From positions 936,182 through 1,000,181 of the forward strand of contig CP002098.1 of NCBI GenBank assembly GCA_000145985.1: a stretch of DNA of 64,000 nt, in the 5' to 3' direction. The stretch is from Ignisphaera aggregans DSM 17230. Its GTDB lineage: Archaea; Thermoproteota; Thermoprotei_A; Sulfolobales; Ignisphaeraceae. Numbering within the stretch: position 1 is the first letter of the stretch; each line of letters starts with the position of its first letter. The notes beneath the pieces are model-generated. The model did no database searches, was not told the origin of the DNA, and worked only from the letters and a program-made list of their open reading frames with translations. The translations under genes were made by a program, and so were the position numbers. Below are positions 55,373-64,000 of the stretch, one piece after another.

Positions 55373-56806
55373 CTATTTGTATTCCTCTAACAACCTCATT
55401 ACTATTTCCCTAGTTTTCTGTGGATCCGCTCTACCACTAGTCTTCTTCATTATCGCTCCTATGAGGAAGTTTATAGCCTTTGGATTCTCTATAGCATCTC
55501 TAACAGCCTTTGGATTCTCCCTAAATACTTCTCTCGCAATACTCTCTATATATCTCTCATCTTCTATCTTTGTATAACCTGTCTTCATAACCATTTCCTC
55601 AACATCTATACCATCTCTAACTACCTTTGGCATCAATTCCTTTAACATCTTTATAGATATTATACCCTCATCGAGAAGCTTAAGAAGTTTCACAACTTTC
55701 TCTGGACTAATACTCCTATATCGCAAATCTATTGAGTATTCCTTTACCCATCTAAGAAAATCCGTTATAAGTACATCTGCAAGCTTTTTATAGTTACTAT
55801 AAATCTTTGTACATTCCTCAAAGAAATCAGCTAATGACTTATTTAGGACAAGAACTGAAGCTCTATATTCATCTAGGCCATACTGTTTCATAAACCTCTC
55901 TATCCTTGCATCTGGTAGCTCTGGTAGTGCTGATACTATCTTGTTTATGTATTCATCTGTTAGCAATATTGGGGGTAGATCTGGATCAGGAAAATATCTA
56001 TAGTCTTCCTCCATCTCTTTAGATCTCAGAGGAATAGTAACACCTTTCTTCTCATCCCAATGTCTTGTTTCTCTAGTAACAACTCCTCCCTGCTCAATAA
56101 TTCTCTTCTGCCTAATTATTTCAAATGTTAAAGCTCTCTCTACATCTTTTACAGATCCTATATTCTTAACCTCCACTCTTCCACCACCCTCTATAGATAT
56201 ATTAGCATCAACTCTAAATGCACCCTCTAGTGCAGTATCTGTAACACCTATATATTCAAGAATTGCAAGAAGTTTCTCCAAAAATGCTCTAGCCTCCTTA
56301 GGACTCTCCATATCTGGTTCAGTTACTATCTCTAGCAACGCTATCCCCGATCTATTATAGTCTATAAGGCTATACGGGCTCCTCTCTATATCCCCTATAT
56401 ACTGTATCTTTCCTGGGTCCTCCTCAATATTTATCCTTCTGATCCTAACAATCTTTGTTTTTCCATCAACGAAAATCTTTATATATCCATTCTTAGCTAT
56501 AGGTGTAAAACCAGGTCCATCATATTGTGATATCTGATAATTCTTAGGTAGATCTGGATAGAAGTAATGTTTTCTTACAAATATAACCTTTCTACTAATT
56601 TCACAGTTAAGAGCCTTAGCAACAGCAATAGCATATTCTATAGCTTTCCTATTAACTACAGGTAAAGTTCCTGGTAGTCCAAGGCATACAGGGCATACAT
56701 GGATATTTGGATCTTTTCCTCTGTAGTCAGATGGTGTTGGACAGAATAATTTTGTCTTTAGATTAGTCATCTGGACATGTATCTCTAATCCTATTACCAC
56801 TCTCAT
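55373..56806 (-). CDS. gatB: Asp/Glu-tRNA amidotransferase subunit B (GatB)
   Basis: 477 residues. IGLEIHVQMTNLKTKLFCPTP at the start, HVCPVCLGLPGTLPVVNRKA with the cysteine pair of the zinc site, then RKHYFYPDLPKNYQISQYD and the IDYNRSGIALLEIVTEPDM block. The C-terminal YqeY-like domain ends near the stop. GatB activates the tRNA carboxylate and moves ammonia from GatA. GGTG lies five bases before the ATG. It is the last gene of the gatC-A-B operon. Confidence 0.96.
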   Translation of the reverse strand: MRVVIGLEIHVQMTNLKTKLFCPTPSDYRGKDPNIHVCPVCLGLPGTLPVVNRKAIEYAIAVAKALNCEISRKVIFVRKHYFYPDLPKNYQISQYDGPGFTPIAKNGYIKIFVDGKTKIVRIRRINIEEDPGKIQYIGDIERSPYSLIDYNRSGIALLEIVTEPDMESPKEARAFLEKLLAILEYIGVTDTALEGAFRVDANISIEGGGRVEVKNIGSVKDVERALTFEIIRQKRIIEQGGVVTRETRHWDEKKGVTIPLRSKEMEEDYRYFPDPDLPPILLTDEYINKIVSALPELPDARIERFMKQYGLDEYRASVLVLNKSLADFFEECTKIYSNYKKLADVLITDFLRWVKEYSIDLRYRSISPEKVVKLLKLLDEGIISIKMLKELMPKVVRDGIDVEEMVMKTGYTKIEDERYIESIAREVFRENPKAVRDAIENPKAINFLIGAIMKKTSGRADPQKTREIVMRLLEEYK

Positions 56807-56808
56807 CC

Positions 56809-58278
56809 TTACACCTCTGCAATAAGATCTTTATAACCTATGGCATTCTCAAGCTGATTTGATAGATAGAGAATTATAGGTTCATTTAGTGGTTTAGACA
56901 TTATCTGTAGACCTACAGGTAGTCTATTGCTAAACCCTATAGGGATACTTATAGCTGGAGCCCCTATTAGATTAGCAATAACAGTATTTATATCGGATAG
57001 ATACATCTTTATCGGATCTTCTATAAATTCTCCTAACCTTGGGGGAAGTATGGGCATTGTAGGACTTACAACAGCATCAAACCTCTTAAAAATTTCATTG
57101 AATTTATCTCTAAGCATTCTCCTAAATCTAAGTGCTCTGATATAATACATCTCTCTATATCCAATACTAAGAACATAGGCTCCAAGGGCTATTCTCTTCT
57201 TAACCTCATAGCCAAAGCCCTCAGTTCTTACATCACTATATACATCTATCCAATCCCTATTCTCTACACTCTTCCTCAGACCATATCTAATACCATCATA
57301 TCTAGCGAGATTAGAGCTAGCCTCAGCCATTGCTATAATGTAGTAAGCTGCAACTATCTGTCTAGTATACGGTATGGAGAGTTCTTCGCATATATGATAA
57401 CCGCATAGCTTATCTACAGCTTTATATGCAATAGATTTTACACTATCTTCAGATCCCTCAAAAAGCTCTTTTATAATGCCTATACGGAGCTTTGGCTCAT
57501 CATAGATAAGCCTATCCATTAATTCGACATAGTTCTGCTTCTGTATCAATATAGATGTTGAATCCCTTTCATCATATCCAGAAATAATATTTAATAATAT
57601 AGCTAGATCCCTTGTATTTCTAGCCATAGGCCCTATCTGATCTAGACTACTACCATATGCTATTAAACCATATCTACTCACAAGACCATATGTAGGCTTC
57701 AAACCATATGTAGCTGTAAAAGCTGCAGGATTCCTTATAGACCCCCCAGTATCAGATCCAAGAGCAAGACTTGTCTCACCTGCTACAAGTGCAGCTGCAC
57801 TTCCACCAGAGGAACCACCAGGACTCCTTTCAAGATCCCATGGATTTCTAGTAGGATAGAAAGCACTGGTCTCTGTAGTTGACCCCATTGCAAATTCGTC
57901 CATATTCGTCTTACCTATTATAATACCTCCAGCAGCCTTTATTCTCTCTATAACTGTTGCATCATAAGGAGGAATATAGTTTTCAAGCATTTTAGAGGCA
58001 CATGTAGTTCTAATCCCTTTTGTCGATATATTATCTTTTACAGCTATTGCTATACCAAATAGAGGTGGTAGAACTCTACTATCCCTAAATCTCTTAACAA
58101 GCTCTTCAGCATATCTAAGAGTCTCCTCCCTCGGTATAATAGTAATATATGCTCTAACCTTGTTTTCAGCCCTATCAATTCTATCATAGATAGCCTCTAC
58201 ATATTCAAAAACTTTTGTTGGATCTACAGAAAACTCTTCCAGCAGTCTATACACAGGCATAGATATGTATCTAGACAT
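56809..58278 (-). CDS. gatA: Asp/Glu-tRNA amidotransferase subunit A (GatA)
   Basis: 489 residues. The Ser-cisSer-Lys amidase triad is visible: Lys in AVKDNISTKG and serines in SPGGSSGGSAAALVAGE and LGSDTGGSIRNP. GatA releases ammonia from glutamine or asparagine. It is two bases upstream of gatB and just after gatC. The protein is full length. Confidence 0.96.
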   Translation of the reverse strand: MSRYISMPVYRLLEEFSVDPTKVFEYVEAIYDRIDRAENKVRAYITIIPREETLRYAEELVKRFRDSRVLPPLFGIAIAVKDNISTKGIRTTCASKMLENYIPPYDATVIERIKAAGGIIIGKTNMDEFAMGSTTETSAFYPTRNPWDLERSPGGSSGGSAAALVAGETSLALGSDTGGSIRNPAAFTATYGLKPTYGLVSRYGLIAYGSSLDQIGPMARNTRDLAILLNIISGYDERDSTSILIQKQNYVELMDRLIYDEPKLRIGIIKELFEGSEDSVKSIAYKAVDKLCGYHICEELSIPYTRQIVAAYYIIAMAEASSNLARYDGIRYGLRKSVENRDWIDVYSDVRTEGFGYEVKKRIALGAYVLSIGYREMYYIRALRFRRMLRDKFNEIFKRFDAVVSPTMPILPPRLGEFIEDPIKMYLSDINTVIANLIGAPAISIPIGFSNRLPVGLQIMSKPLNEPIILYLSNQLENAIGYKDLIAEV

Positions 58279-58280
58279 AG

Positions 58281-58556
58281 CTATTCAACCACAGTTCTAG
58301 GAGCCTTAACAAAACCATTAACGAGCTCCGCATTAGATAGATTCTCACGTGTCGTATCTAAAGCCCCTATAACCTCGTCATCCCTCATAAAACCCTCTAC
58401 ATCATGTACATAGTATAGAGGCTCATAGTTGTCAAGACCCTCCACAGCCATGATCTCATTGAATAAAGAAACTATCTTCTCTATCTCAACAACAAGCTTC
58501 TTCTTCTCATCATCACTAAATCTTATGAGTACCAATTTCTCAAGATATTTAACCAC
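58281..58556 (-). CDS. gatC: Asp/Glu-tRNA amidotransferase subunit C (GatC)
   Basis: At least 91 residues from GTG 58556. The GatC pattern is VKYLEKLVLIRFSDDEKKKLVVEI, then VDNYEP-like LDNYEPLYYV and RDDEV. GatC homologues start a few residues earlier with an xxEDVxxLAxLA helix. Here the frame continues upstream as KSHEDVVKYLEKL, and GGTG (58585-58582) lies seven bases before ATT 58574. No ATG, GTG or TTG is available between that site and GTG 58556, so ATT is a possible start (97 residues). It opens the operon; GatC bridges A and B. Confidence 0.9.
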   Translation of the reverse strand: MVKYLEKLVLIRFSDDEKKKLVVEIEKIVSLFNEIMAVEGLDNYEPLYYVHDVEGFMRDDEVIGALDTTRENLSNAELVNGFVKAPRTVVE

Positions 58557-58685
58557 ATCTTCATGGCTCTTAATATATATTCACCTCACATCTATTTTGC
58601 TAGATAGAGCTCTGTTAATCCTTAAAAATATTACAAGAATACTTATATTCCCTATCACTACAATGTATTGTTAATGGTGTAAATA

Positions 58686-59450
58686 ATGATATTTCCAACG
58701 AAATTCGTTGAATGGAAAGAGGTTAATGATTTGAGCTGGCTCTTAGCCAAAAAGATAAAGAATTCTGGCTGGATCCCTAGCACTATTGTTGCTGTTGGTA
58801 GAGGAGGTCTTGTTGTTGCAAGAATATTAAGCGATCTACTTGGTATTGACAAGCTTTTGGCCATATCTATAAAATGGTATGAACCAGCGAAAAAGGGTTG
58901 GGAGACATATCTAGCTGATCTAATTAGAGCTTTCTATAGATCCCATGAAAATGGGATCCCTCTAGAAAACGAAATTGCAAATGTTGTGAAGAATCTTAGA
59001 ATTAGTATCTCTGTTGAGATGAGGGCGGATTTGACTAACCAAAGCGTTTTACTTGTTGAAGAGATTACTGCAACAGGTATGCATTTCAAGGTAGCTAAAG
59101 AAATTGTTGGTAGCTGGGGTGCCAAGGAAGTTAAGACAGCTACACTTGTGTGGAAGGGGCCTACTGTTATAGAGCCCGATTACTATGTTGTTAAACCTGG
59201 GAGATTTGTGTGGTTCCAATTTCCATGGTCTAGACTAAACGATTATATACAATTCATAGGCGTTATGACTATAGAGGAGTCTAGAAAGAGGAAGAGATAT
59301 ACATGGTCCATGGACGAGCTAGCTGAGCTCTTCAGAGTATGGTATGGTATGAAGCCTGATCCTAGATATTTTGAGGAAGCACTAAATGTGTTGAATAGTC
59401 ACGGCGTTATCAAGATCTTGGATAGAAATAGCGTTGTAATCAGTACATAG
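58686..59450 (+). CDS. Phosphoribosyltransferase-like protein with C-terminal extension
   Basis: 254 residues. The type I PRTase fold shows IVAVGRGGLVVARILSDLL and the PRPP loop VLLVEEITATGMHFKVAKE (normally VDDxxxTGxT). The C-terminal ~60 residues, YTWSMDELAELFRVWYG and on, are an added helical part that may be a winged helix. It may be a purine or xanthine phosphoribosyltransferase, or a regulator with that fold. GGTG six bases before the ATG supports the start. It is divergent from gatC and convergent with XPB. Confidence 0.75.
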   Translation: MIFPTKFVEWKEVNDLSWLLAKKIKNSGWIPSTIVAVGRGGLVVARILSDLLGIDKLLAISIKWYEPAKKGWETYLADLIRAFYRSHENGIPLENEIANVVKNLRISISVEMRADLTNQSVLLVEEITATGMHFKVAKEIVGSWGAKEVKTATLVWKGPTVIEPDYYVVKPGRFVWFQFPWSRLNDYIQFIGVMTIEESRKRKRYTWSMDELAELFRVWYGMKPDPRYFEEALNVLNSHGVIKILDRNSVVIST

Positions 59451-59456
59451 TAGTGA

Positions 59457-61127
59457 TTATTCCTCGCTCATAATTGTTATACCCTCGAATACCTCCTCTA
59501 AAGCTTTTTTCCTCTTTCTAGCTTCTGCCTCTTCGAATGTCCCCTTAACAATGATTTCATATAGTCTTGCTTCCTTACCTGGCATAGGTCTTAGAAGTCT
59601 ACCCAACCTCTGTATGAATTGTCTTCTTGAACCTGTGCCTGCAAATATTATTCCTACATTTGCATCTGGTATATCTATACCCTCGTCACCAACTGTTGTG
59701 AGAACTATAATCTTAACCATATTATTCTTAAACATTTCTAGTCTTCTCCTCCTTGTATCTTCATCTAGCTCACCTGTTATGTATACTGTATTTAGAATCT
59801 CTGCTAATTTCTCTGCCTGTTCTATATACTGTGTAAATACTATTATCTTACTGTTATTCTCTAGCTCTCTATTAACAATAGCTTTAAGAGCTTCTATCTT
59901 CTCCTTAGCATTATGTACAAGACTTCTAATTTCTGCTCTAGTCTTTAATGCTTCAAGAGCTGCCACATCACCTCTCTTTGCATCTTCTAACAATGTTTGA
60001 AATTCTCTCCCTCCAGCCAACTTCTTGTATTTTTCAAGAAGCTTTCTATACTTCTCCTTCTCCTCCTTAGTCAGAGAAACTTTAATGGTTTTTACAGTAA
60101 ATGGAGCTATATACCCTTTTTCTGCAAGCTCAGATACAGATTTACTATAGACTATACCTCCCATAAGCGGAAAGAGATCTACATGCCTACCATCTTCTCT
60201 TATTACAGTTGCAGAAAGCCCAAGTCTCTTTCTAGCAAACATATTTTCAGCTATATACCTAAATTTATCTGCTGGAAGATGATGGACCTCATCTATGATA
60301 AGAAATGAGAAATATGGAGAGAGAGATGATACATATCTAAATGCTGATTGATATGTTGTTATAGTTATTGGAGCAATTCTCTTTTCTGAGCCATAGTAAT
60401 AGCCTATCATAGACCGGGGAATATCTGTAAAACTCACTATCTTTTCAGCCCAATGAAACATTTGCTCTTTTGTAAATGTGACTATAAGTGTCTTTTCACT
60501 AAGCTCTGCTATAGCGGCAATAGCTATAATGGTCTTTCCAGTACCTGTGGGAAGGGCTATTATCCCCCTATAGCTATTTTTTCTCCATGCCTCTAAAGCC
60601 TCCTGTTGATAATCTCTCAAATCTCCCTTAAACATTACTTTAATTGGTAGTTCTATTCTTTCTTTTATATCTATCTCACTATGTATAACAATATTCCTTT
60701 TCCTAAGACTGTCAAGAACATCGAAAAGATACATAGGTTTAACTAGCTTAAACCATTTATTATTCTTATCATATATGAGAATCCCCTTCTCCCTAAAATC
60801 CTTAACTAGATCTCCTAGAAATACCTTTGGAATTATAACTATATCATTAGAAACTCTTCTAATGATAACCCTAGGCATATACTCCTCCAATAACTTCTTT
60901 AGATCTTCTATAGAGCCCTCCTCAAACTCTACACTATATCCCTCAACTAGATCTAGAACCTCATTAGGTGAAAGAGAACCACTTCTTATAGACTCAGAAA
61001 GCTTATTAAAATCAACCATAAATCTAGAAAATCCATTCTCTCTACCTAGGTATCTAGAAAACTTTAGGAAAAGCCTAAAATCATCCTCATCTATCCACTC
61101 ATCAGTTCCAAAGATAATCCTACTCAT
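59457..61127 (-). CDS. xpb: XPB-type DNA helicase/translocase
   Basis: 556 residues, longer than most archaeal XPB proteins (about 450-500). The ~170-residue N-terminal part includes the damage-recognition-like domain. Walker A is ALPTGTGKTIIAIAAI, the DEVH box is LIIDEVHHLPADK, and motif VI is FIQRLGRLLRPMPGKEARLYEI. The start ATG 61127 with GGTG six bases upstream is preferred over the GTG at 61136. Bax1, the usual nuclease partner next to archaeal XPB, is not adjacent. It acts in DNA repair or in opening promoters. Confidence 0.93.
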   Translation of the reverse strand: MSRIIFGTDEWIDEDDFRLFLKFSRYLGRENGFSRFMVDFNKLSESIRSGSLSPNEVLDLVEGYSVEFEEGSIEDLKKLLEEYMPRVIIRRVSNDIVIIPKVFLGDLVKDFREKGILIYDKNNKWFKLVKPMYLFDVLDSLRKRNIVIHSEIDIKERIELPIKVMFKGDLRDYQQEALEAWRKNSYRGIIALPTGTGKTIIAIAAIAELSEKTLIVTFTKEQMFHWAEKIVSFTDIPRSMIGYYYGSEKRIAPITITTYQSAFRYVSSLSPYFSFLIIDEVHHLPADKFRYIAENMFARKRLGLSATVIREDGRHVDLFPLMGGIVYSKSVSELAEKGYIAPFTVKTIKVSLTKEEKEKYRKLLEKYKKLAGGREFQTLLEDAKRGDVAALEALKTRAEIRSLVHNAKEKIEALKAIVNRELENNSKIIVFTQYIEQAEKLAEILNTVYITGELDEDTRRRRLEMFKNNMVKIIVLTTVGDEGIDIPDANVGIIFAGTGSRRQFIQRLGRLLRPMPGKEARLYEIIVKGTFEEAEARKRKKALEEVFEGITIMSEE

Positions 61128-61274
61128 TATCAACACCAGAGTATAGTCTATTAGATACTAGCTATACAAGAGCTAAAAAATGTAGAGACAATATAGAATG
61201 TATTAGGATTGCAAGAAAATTCAAAATCGTTTATAAACACGATATACAATCTTATATAGAACCTATTACTAATC

Positions 61275-61718
61275 TTAGTAGACTACTTCATATCCAATTA
61301 TCTTTGGCTTAACATCATAATTGAATAGCACTTTCATTATCTCTGGAATAGCTATACTCATTATCATTGGTATCTCTATTTCGTTATCTATAGGAATTAA
61401 AAGCCCCATATCATCTCCAGAGCCATATACATATCCCCTATATCTATCCAGAACCTTCTGAACTAATGACAGTGGAATATTCTTTGCTATATCCTTTGCA
61501 AACTGTATGATGACTGCTATAGGGTATACCTCATCTATTGAAATAATATATTCAAAAAAGATAGCAGAGTAACTCACCTTATCAGAGAGATCCATTATAA
61601 AACCAATGATATTAGAACCTAATATCCTCGCTTCTTCAAATCCCATAAACACTAGATATCTATCACTAATGAATTCTCTTAGTATCTCAGCTATATCTTC
61701 TATCTTTATATAGACCAC
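61275..61718 (-). CDS. Conserved-looking protein of unknown function
   Basis: 147 residues with an alternating helix and strand pattern (KIEDIAEILREFISDRYLVF, then FAKDIAKNIPLSLVQKVLDR and an end that repeats IPEIMKVLFNYDVKPKIIGY). No motif is recognised. GTG 61718 is part of a GGTG site, and GGTG, six bases, then ATA 61709 suggests an ATA start (144 residues). It lies in the gap upstream of xpb on the same strand and may be co-transcribed with it. Confidence 0.55.
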   Translation of the reverse strand: MVYIKIEDIAEILREFISDRYLVFMGFEEARILGSNIIGFIMDLSDKVSYSAIFFEYIISIDEVYPIAVIIQFAKDIAKNIPLSLVQKVLDRYRGYVYGSGDDMGLLIPIDNEIEIPMIMSIAIPEIMKVLFNYDVKPKIIGYEVVY

Positions 61719-61837
61719 CTATTACTAGTAAATAAGAAAGCTATATTCCTTAAAGAATGCTTATGATGTGCTATAACTATAGCTAGAAGTCTAGAAGTGA
61801 AGCAAAGATATTTTAACCAAGTTTAACAATATTATAC

Positions 61838-62945
61838 ATGGTTTTGTATATGAGCATCAAAATACCACTAATACTATTTCTCATCATATTGCTTCCTAGT
61901 ATATTATCAGTATTAGCCCATAATGACTATACCAATGCTATAGATGCTTTTTCCAAGCACTTAAATCTAATGACTATTCTATTCTAAAACCATATCTAGA
62001 TTCTAATATGAGTAAAGTATTTGGTGAAAATGAGTTTAGAAATTTTAGAGAAGCTATATACTCTAGCTGTGGAGAGCTCTATAACTATAGCTTTATTAGA
62101 GAGGAGACACAGGATAGATATGTCTATGCTTATTATACTTTCCATTTTAATAAATCTGATATAACATTTAGAATAGTTCTTAGTAAAATTGATGATGAAT
62201 ACAAAATATCTGGACTATGGATAATATCAATAGCTCCAAGAGGACATGTAGTTAGTATATTTATTGCATTTTTATTGTCTATAATGGGAGGGTTATTAGG
62301 TTTATTAACATTCTATCTACTTGGTTTTAAGAAAATAAGTATCTCAATGATGGTGTGGGGCTCTTTCTAGTAGTACTAACAATATTAATTCAGCCATATA
62401 TTCAAAGCATACCATTCTTTATAATGGGCATAACAACGTCTTCAGAGATTATAGAGAGAGGTCTGATCTTTGTAATATTTGCTTCAATTTACATAGGTAT
62501 AGTATCTGGCTTTTTCCAAGAACCTTTAAAATATTTGTTGTCTAGGGGTAAGGAGGTAGAGGTGGCTTTATTCATTGGTTTAGGTTTTGGTTTAGAGGAA
62601 GCAGTATTGCTACCTCTTCTCCAATATGGACAGATAATAGCATTGGGAATAGAAGCTGTTAGAAGAGGTATAAACTGAGTTATCTCAGCTTTAGAGAGAT
62701 ATCTTGCAACTATATTTCATGCATCTACAACAATGCTCTTAGCATATTCCTATAAAAATAGATTTTCGATAAAGGCAGTAATAGTGTTATGTATACTTCA
62801 TGGAATAATAAATAGTTTTGCATCATACTATCAATTTACAGGGTCTATCATAGCTGTTATGATAAGCTATATAATGCTTCTAGCTTCATCTATATACATA
62901 TTACAATATCTAATTCCTAGGATTAGAACAGTTTTAAAGCAGTAG
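61838..62945 (+). pseudogene. YhfC-like membrane protease with extracytoplasmic N-terminal domain, broken
   Basis: A signal-like helix (PLILFLIILLPSILSVLAHN) opens a domain resembling DUF3887 (FFQALKSNDYSILKPYLDSN and on). About seven membrane helices follow, with EE in GLGFGLEEAVLL, ATIFHASTTMLLAYS and CILHGIINSFA, the E and H pattern of the YhfC/CAAX-type peptidases. The frame is broken three times: a T-run one base short at 61948-61952, a G-run one base short at 62357-62360, and TGA at 62676 where TGG would fit. Together they kill the gene unless all three are sequencing errors. A TATA-like TTTTAACC lies near 61811. Confidence 0.65.
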
Positions 62946-62969
62946 AATATAATTCATGGTATCATAATA

Positions 62970-63983
62970 CTAATTGTGATAGGTTTTAATTAGTCTAAAT
63001 AGTTCATCTTCCACCTCTACATGTTCTATACATATTTTATTGCTATCTCTTAGCATCTCTACTAAACACCTACCTCTATTCTTTACAACACCTATTGCTC
63101 TTGCCTCAATACCAATACTTTTAAGAAGATTTATAGCATCTTCAACTCTATCTCTTGGTACTGTTGCTAATAGTGTACCTGAACTTATTAATCTAAGTGG
63201 ATCTAGACCAAGTTTTTTACATATAATCCTTGTCTCTTCTCTTATAGGAATCTCGTTAAGCCATAGCTCTATGGTTTTATTTGATGCATATGCTATCTCT
63301 GTAACTCCGCCTATTACACCACCTTCTGTAGGATCATGCATAGATGTAACAAGACCTTTTTCAGCCAAGGCTAGAGCTTCCTTAACAATACTCACCTCTT
63401 CGATAAATCTAGCACATCTCTCTAGAATATGTGTATCTACACCTCTATCGATAAGCTCCTTAGCAAAGTCTGTACATAGTATAGATGTTCCTTCAAGAGC
63501 TACAGCCTTAGTAGCTATGAGTATATTACCCTCTCTTGCACCAGAGGTTGTAACAATCTTATTTCTATGCCCTATGCCTATCATGGTCATTCCAGCAAGA
63601 GGTCTATCAATACCTGTAGTTGTCTCCGTATGTCCACCTACAACCATTATCCCAAGTTCTTTTGCAGCTCTATCTATCTGATCACTTATCTTATCAACAA
63701 TGCTAATCACATCACTAGTCTCTGGAATGAATAAAGAGATTAGAAACCATCTAGGTCTAACCCCTCTCACAGCAATATCATTAGCAGCTATATGTACAGC
63801 AAGCCATCCGAGCATCTCAATAGATCCAGATATAGCATCACTATGAACTACCAAAACCTTATCATCACCTATATCTATTATCGATGCGTCTTCCCCTATA
63901 GCTGGTCCCACAATTACAGATGGATCTAAGACACCTATTCTTCTAAATATCTTTGACTCTAAAATACTTGGTGAAAGCTTCAT
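62970..63983 (-). CDS. HypE-like AIR synthase-related protein
   Basis: 337 residues of the PurM/HypE/ThiL superfamily. GPAIGEDASIIDIGDDKVLV, SDAISGSIEMLGWLAVHIAANDI, IMVVGGHTETTTG and LVTSMHDPTEGGVIGGVTEIA are the ATP-binding blocks. It lacks the C-terminal cysteine (PRIC) that hydrogenase maturation HypE needs, and ends FRLIKTYHN. It is therefore a HypE relative, not a canonical HypE, despite hypC elsewhere in the window. ATG 63983 with GGTG six bases upstream is preferred over GTG 63992. Confidence 0.82.
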   Translation of the reverse strand: MKLSPSILESKIFRRIGVLDPSVIVGPAIGEDASIIDIGDDKVLVVHSDAISGSIEMLGWLAVHIAANDIAVRGVRPRWFLISLFIPETSDVISIVDKISDQIDRAAKELGIMVVGGHTETTTGIDRPLAGMTMIGIGHRNKIVTTSGAREGNILIATKAVALEGTSILCTDFAKELIDRGVDTHILERCARFIEEVSIVKEALALAEKGLVTSMHDPTEGGVIGGVTEIAYASNKTIELWLNEIPIREETRIICKKLGLDPLRLISSGTLLATVPRDRVEDAINLLKSIGIEARAIGVVKNRGRCLVEMLRDSNKICIEHVEVEDELFRLIKTYHN

Positions 63984-64000
63984 TATATACACCTAAAATA

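Noticed and set aside
18895-62678. TGA reassigned to tryptophan
   Set aside because: Several intact genes end at TGA (atpK, atpE, atpC, METTL5-like), and the broken genes have further damage, so a changed code is not supported.
63040-63681. Long plus-strand ORF over the HypE-like gene
   Set aside because: Same reason; its sequence is a low-complexity hydrophobic shadow.
62970-63983. Canonical HypE
   Set aside because: The C-terminal cysteine needed for cyanide ligand transfer is missing.
1-64000. CRISPR arrays, tRNA or rRNA genes
   Set aside because: No regular repeat-spacer pattern and no tRNA-like cloverleaf or rRNA sequence was found by eye.

Overview
The window is a 64 kb piece of an AT-rich chromosome from a hyperthermophilic crenarchaeon (Thermoproteota). 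The evidence is a core set of archaeal information genes (TBP, Rpo4, Rpo11, aIF5A, SRP54, Pus10, L21e, uL16/L10e, Csl4, Dph2, KsgA, XPB, XPD, HerA-NurA), a complete A/V-type ATPase operon, GatCAB, no bacterial core genes, and heavy use of ATA and AGA/AGG codons. From memory the content and base composition fit an Ignisphaera-like member of the Desulfurococcales, but that name is a guess. Many starts carry the Shine-Dalgarno core GGTG 5-7 bases upstream, and I used this to choose among starts.

Layout. 1-5.2 kb: TBP (cut by the window edge), the herA-nurA pair, a phosphoesterase, hypC with a palindromic operator candidate, and fdhD. 5.2-5.7 kb: a decayed gene. 5.8-7.2 kb: a threonine-synthase-like protein that lacks the PLP lysine and carries a winged helix, probably a regulator. 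7.3-16 kb: a large secreted or membrane-anchored protein, a biotin carboxylase, two degenerate YjbQ-family proteins, a HEPN/MNT pair, a three-gene proton-translocating transhydrogenase (pntAA-AB-B) and a PdxA homologue. 16-21.4 kb: an XPD-like helicase and an MFS transporter gene split by a TnpB element; removing the element restores the transporter frame. 21.4-32.4 kb: a KaiC-like ATPase, a COG1318-type regulator, a UPF0216 gene and the nine-gene A/V-ATPase operon (H-I-K-E-C-F-A-B-D). 32.5-44 kb: a mixed region with an Fe-S HhH-GPD protein, an alcohol dehydrogenase, Thg1, a metallophosphoesterase, an ABC exporter, a second KaiC-like ATPase, an alpha-L-fucosidase, a glutamine-amidotransferase-like protein and a CDF metal transporter. 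44.4-55.2 kb: a long co-directional translation, transcription and RNA-processing cluster from aIF5A to Rpo11. 55.3-64 kb: gatC-gatA-gatB, a phosphoribosyltransferase-like protein, XPB, a broken YhfC-like membrane protease gene and a HypE-like protein.

Small RNAs: two short sequences have the full C-12-D'-C'-12-D geometry of archaeal C/D box guide RNAs (33.5 kb minus, 55.3 kb plus); a third, weaker candidate lies at 21.4 kb. Several loci are decaying through in-frame TGA codons (apparently at tryptophan sites) and one-base losses in homopolymers. No CRISPR array, tRNA or rRNA was seen. The most interesting items are the catalytically dead threonine synthase-regulator fusion, the clean TnpB insertion with its partner ORF and guide-RNA region, the hypC operator, the C/D sRNAs, and genes that may start at ATA or ATT.
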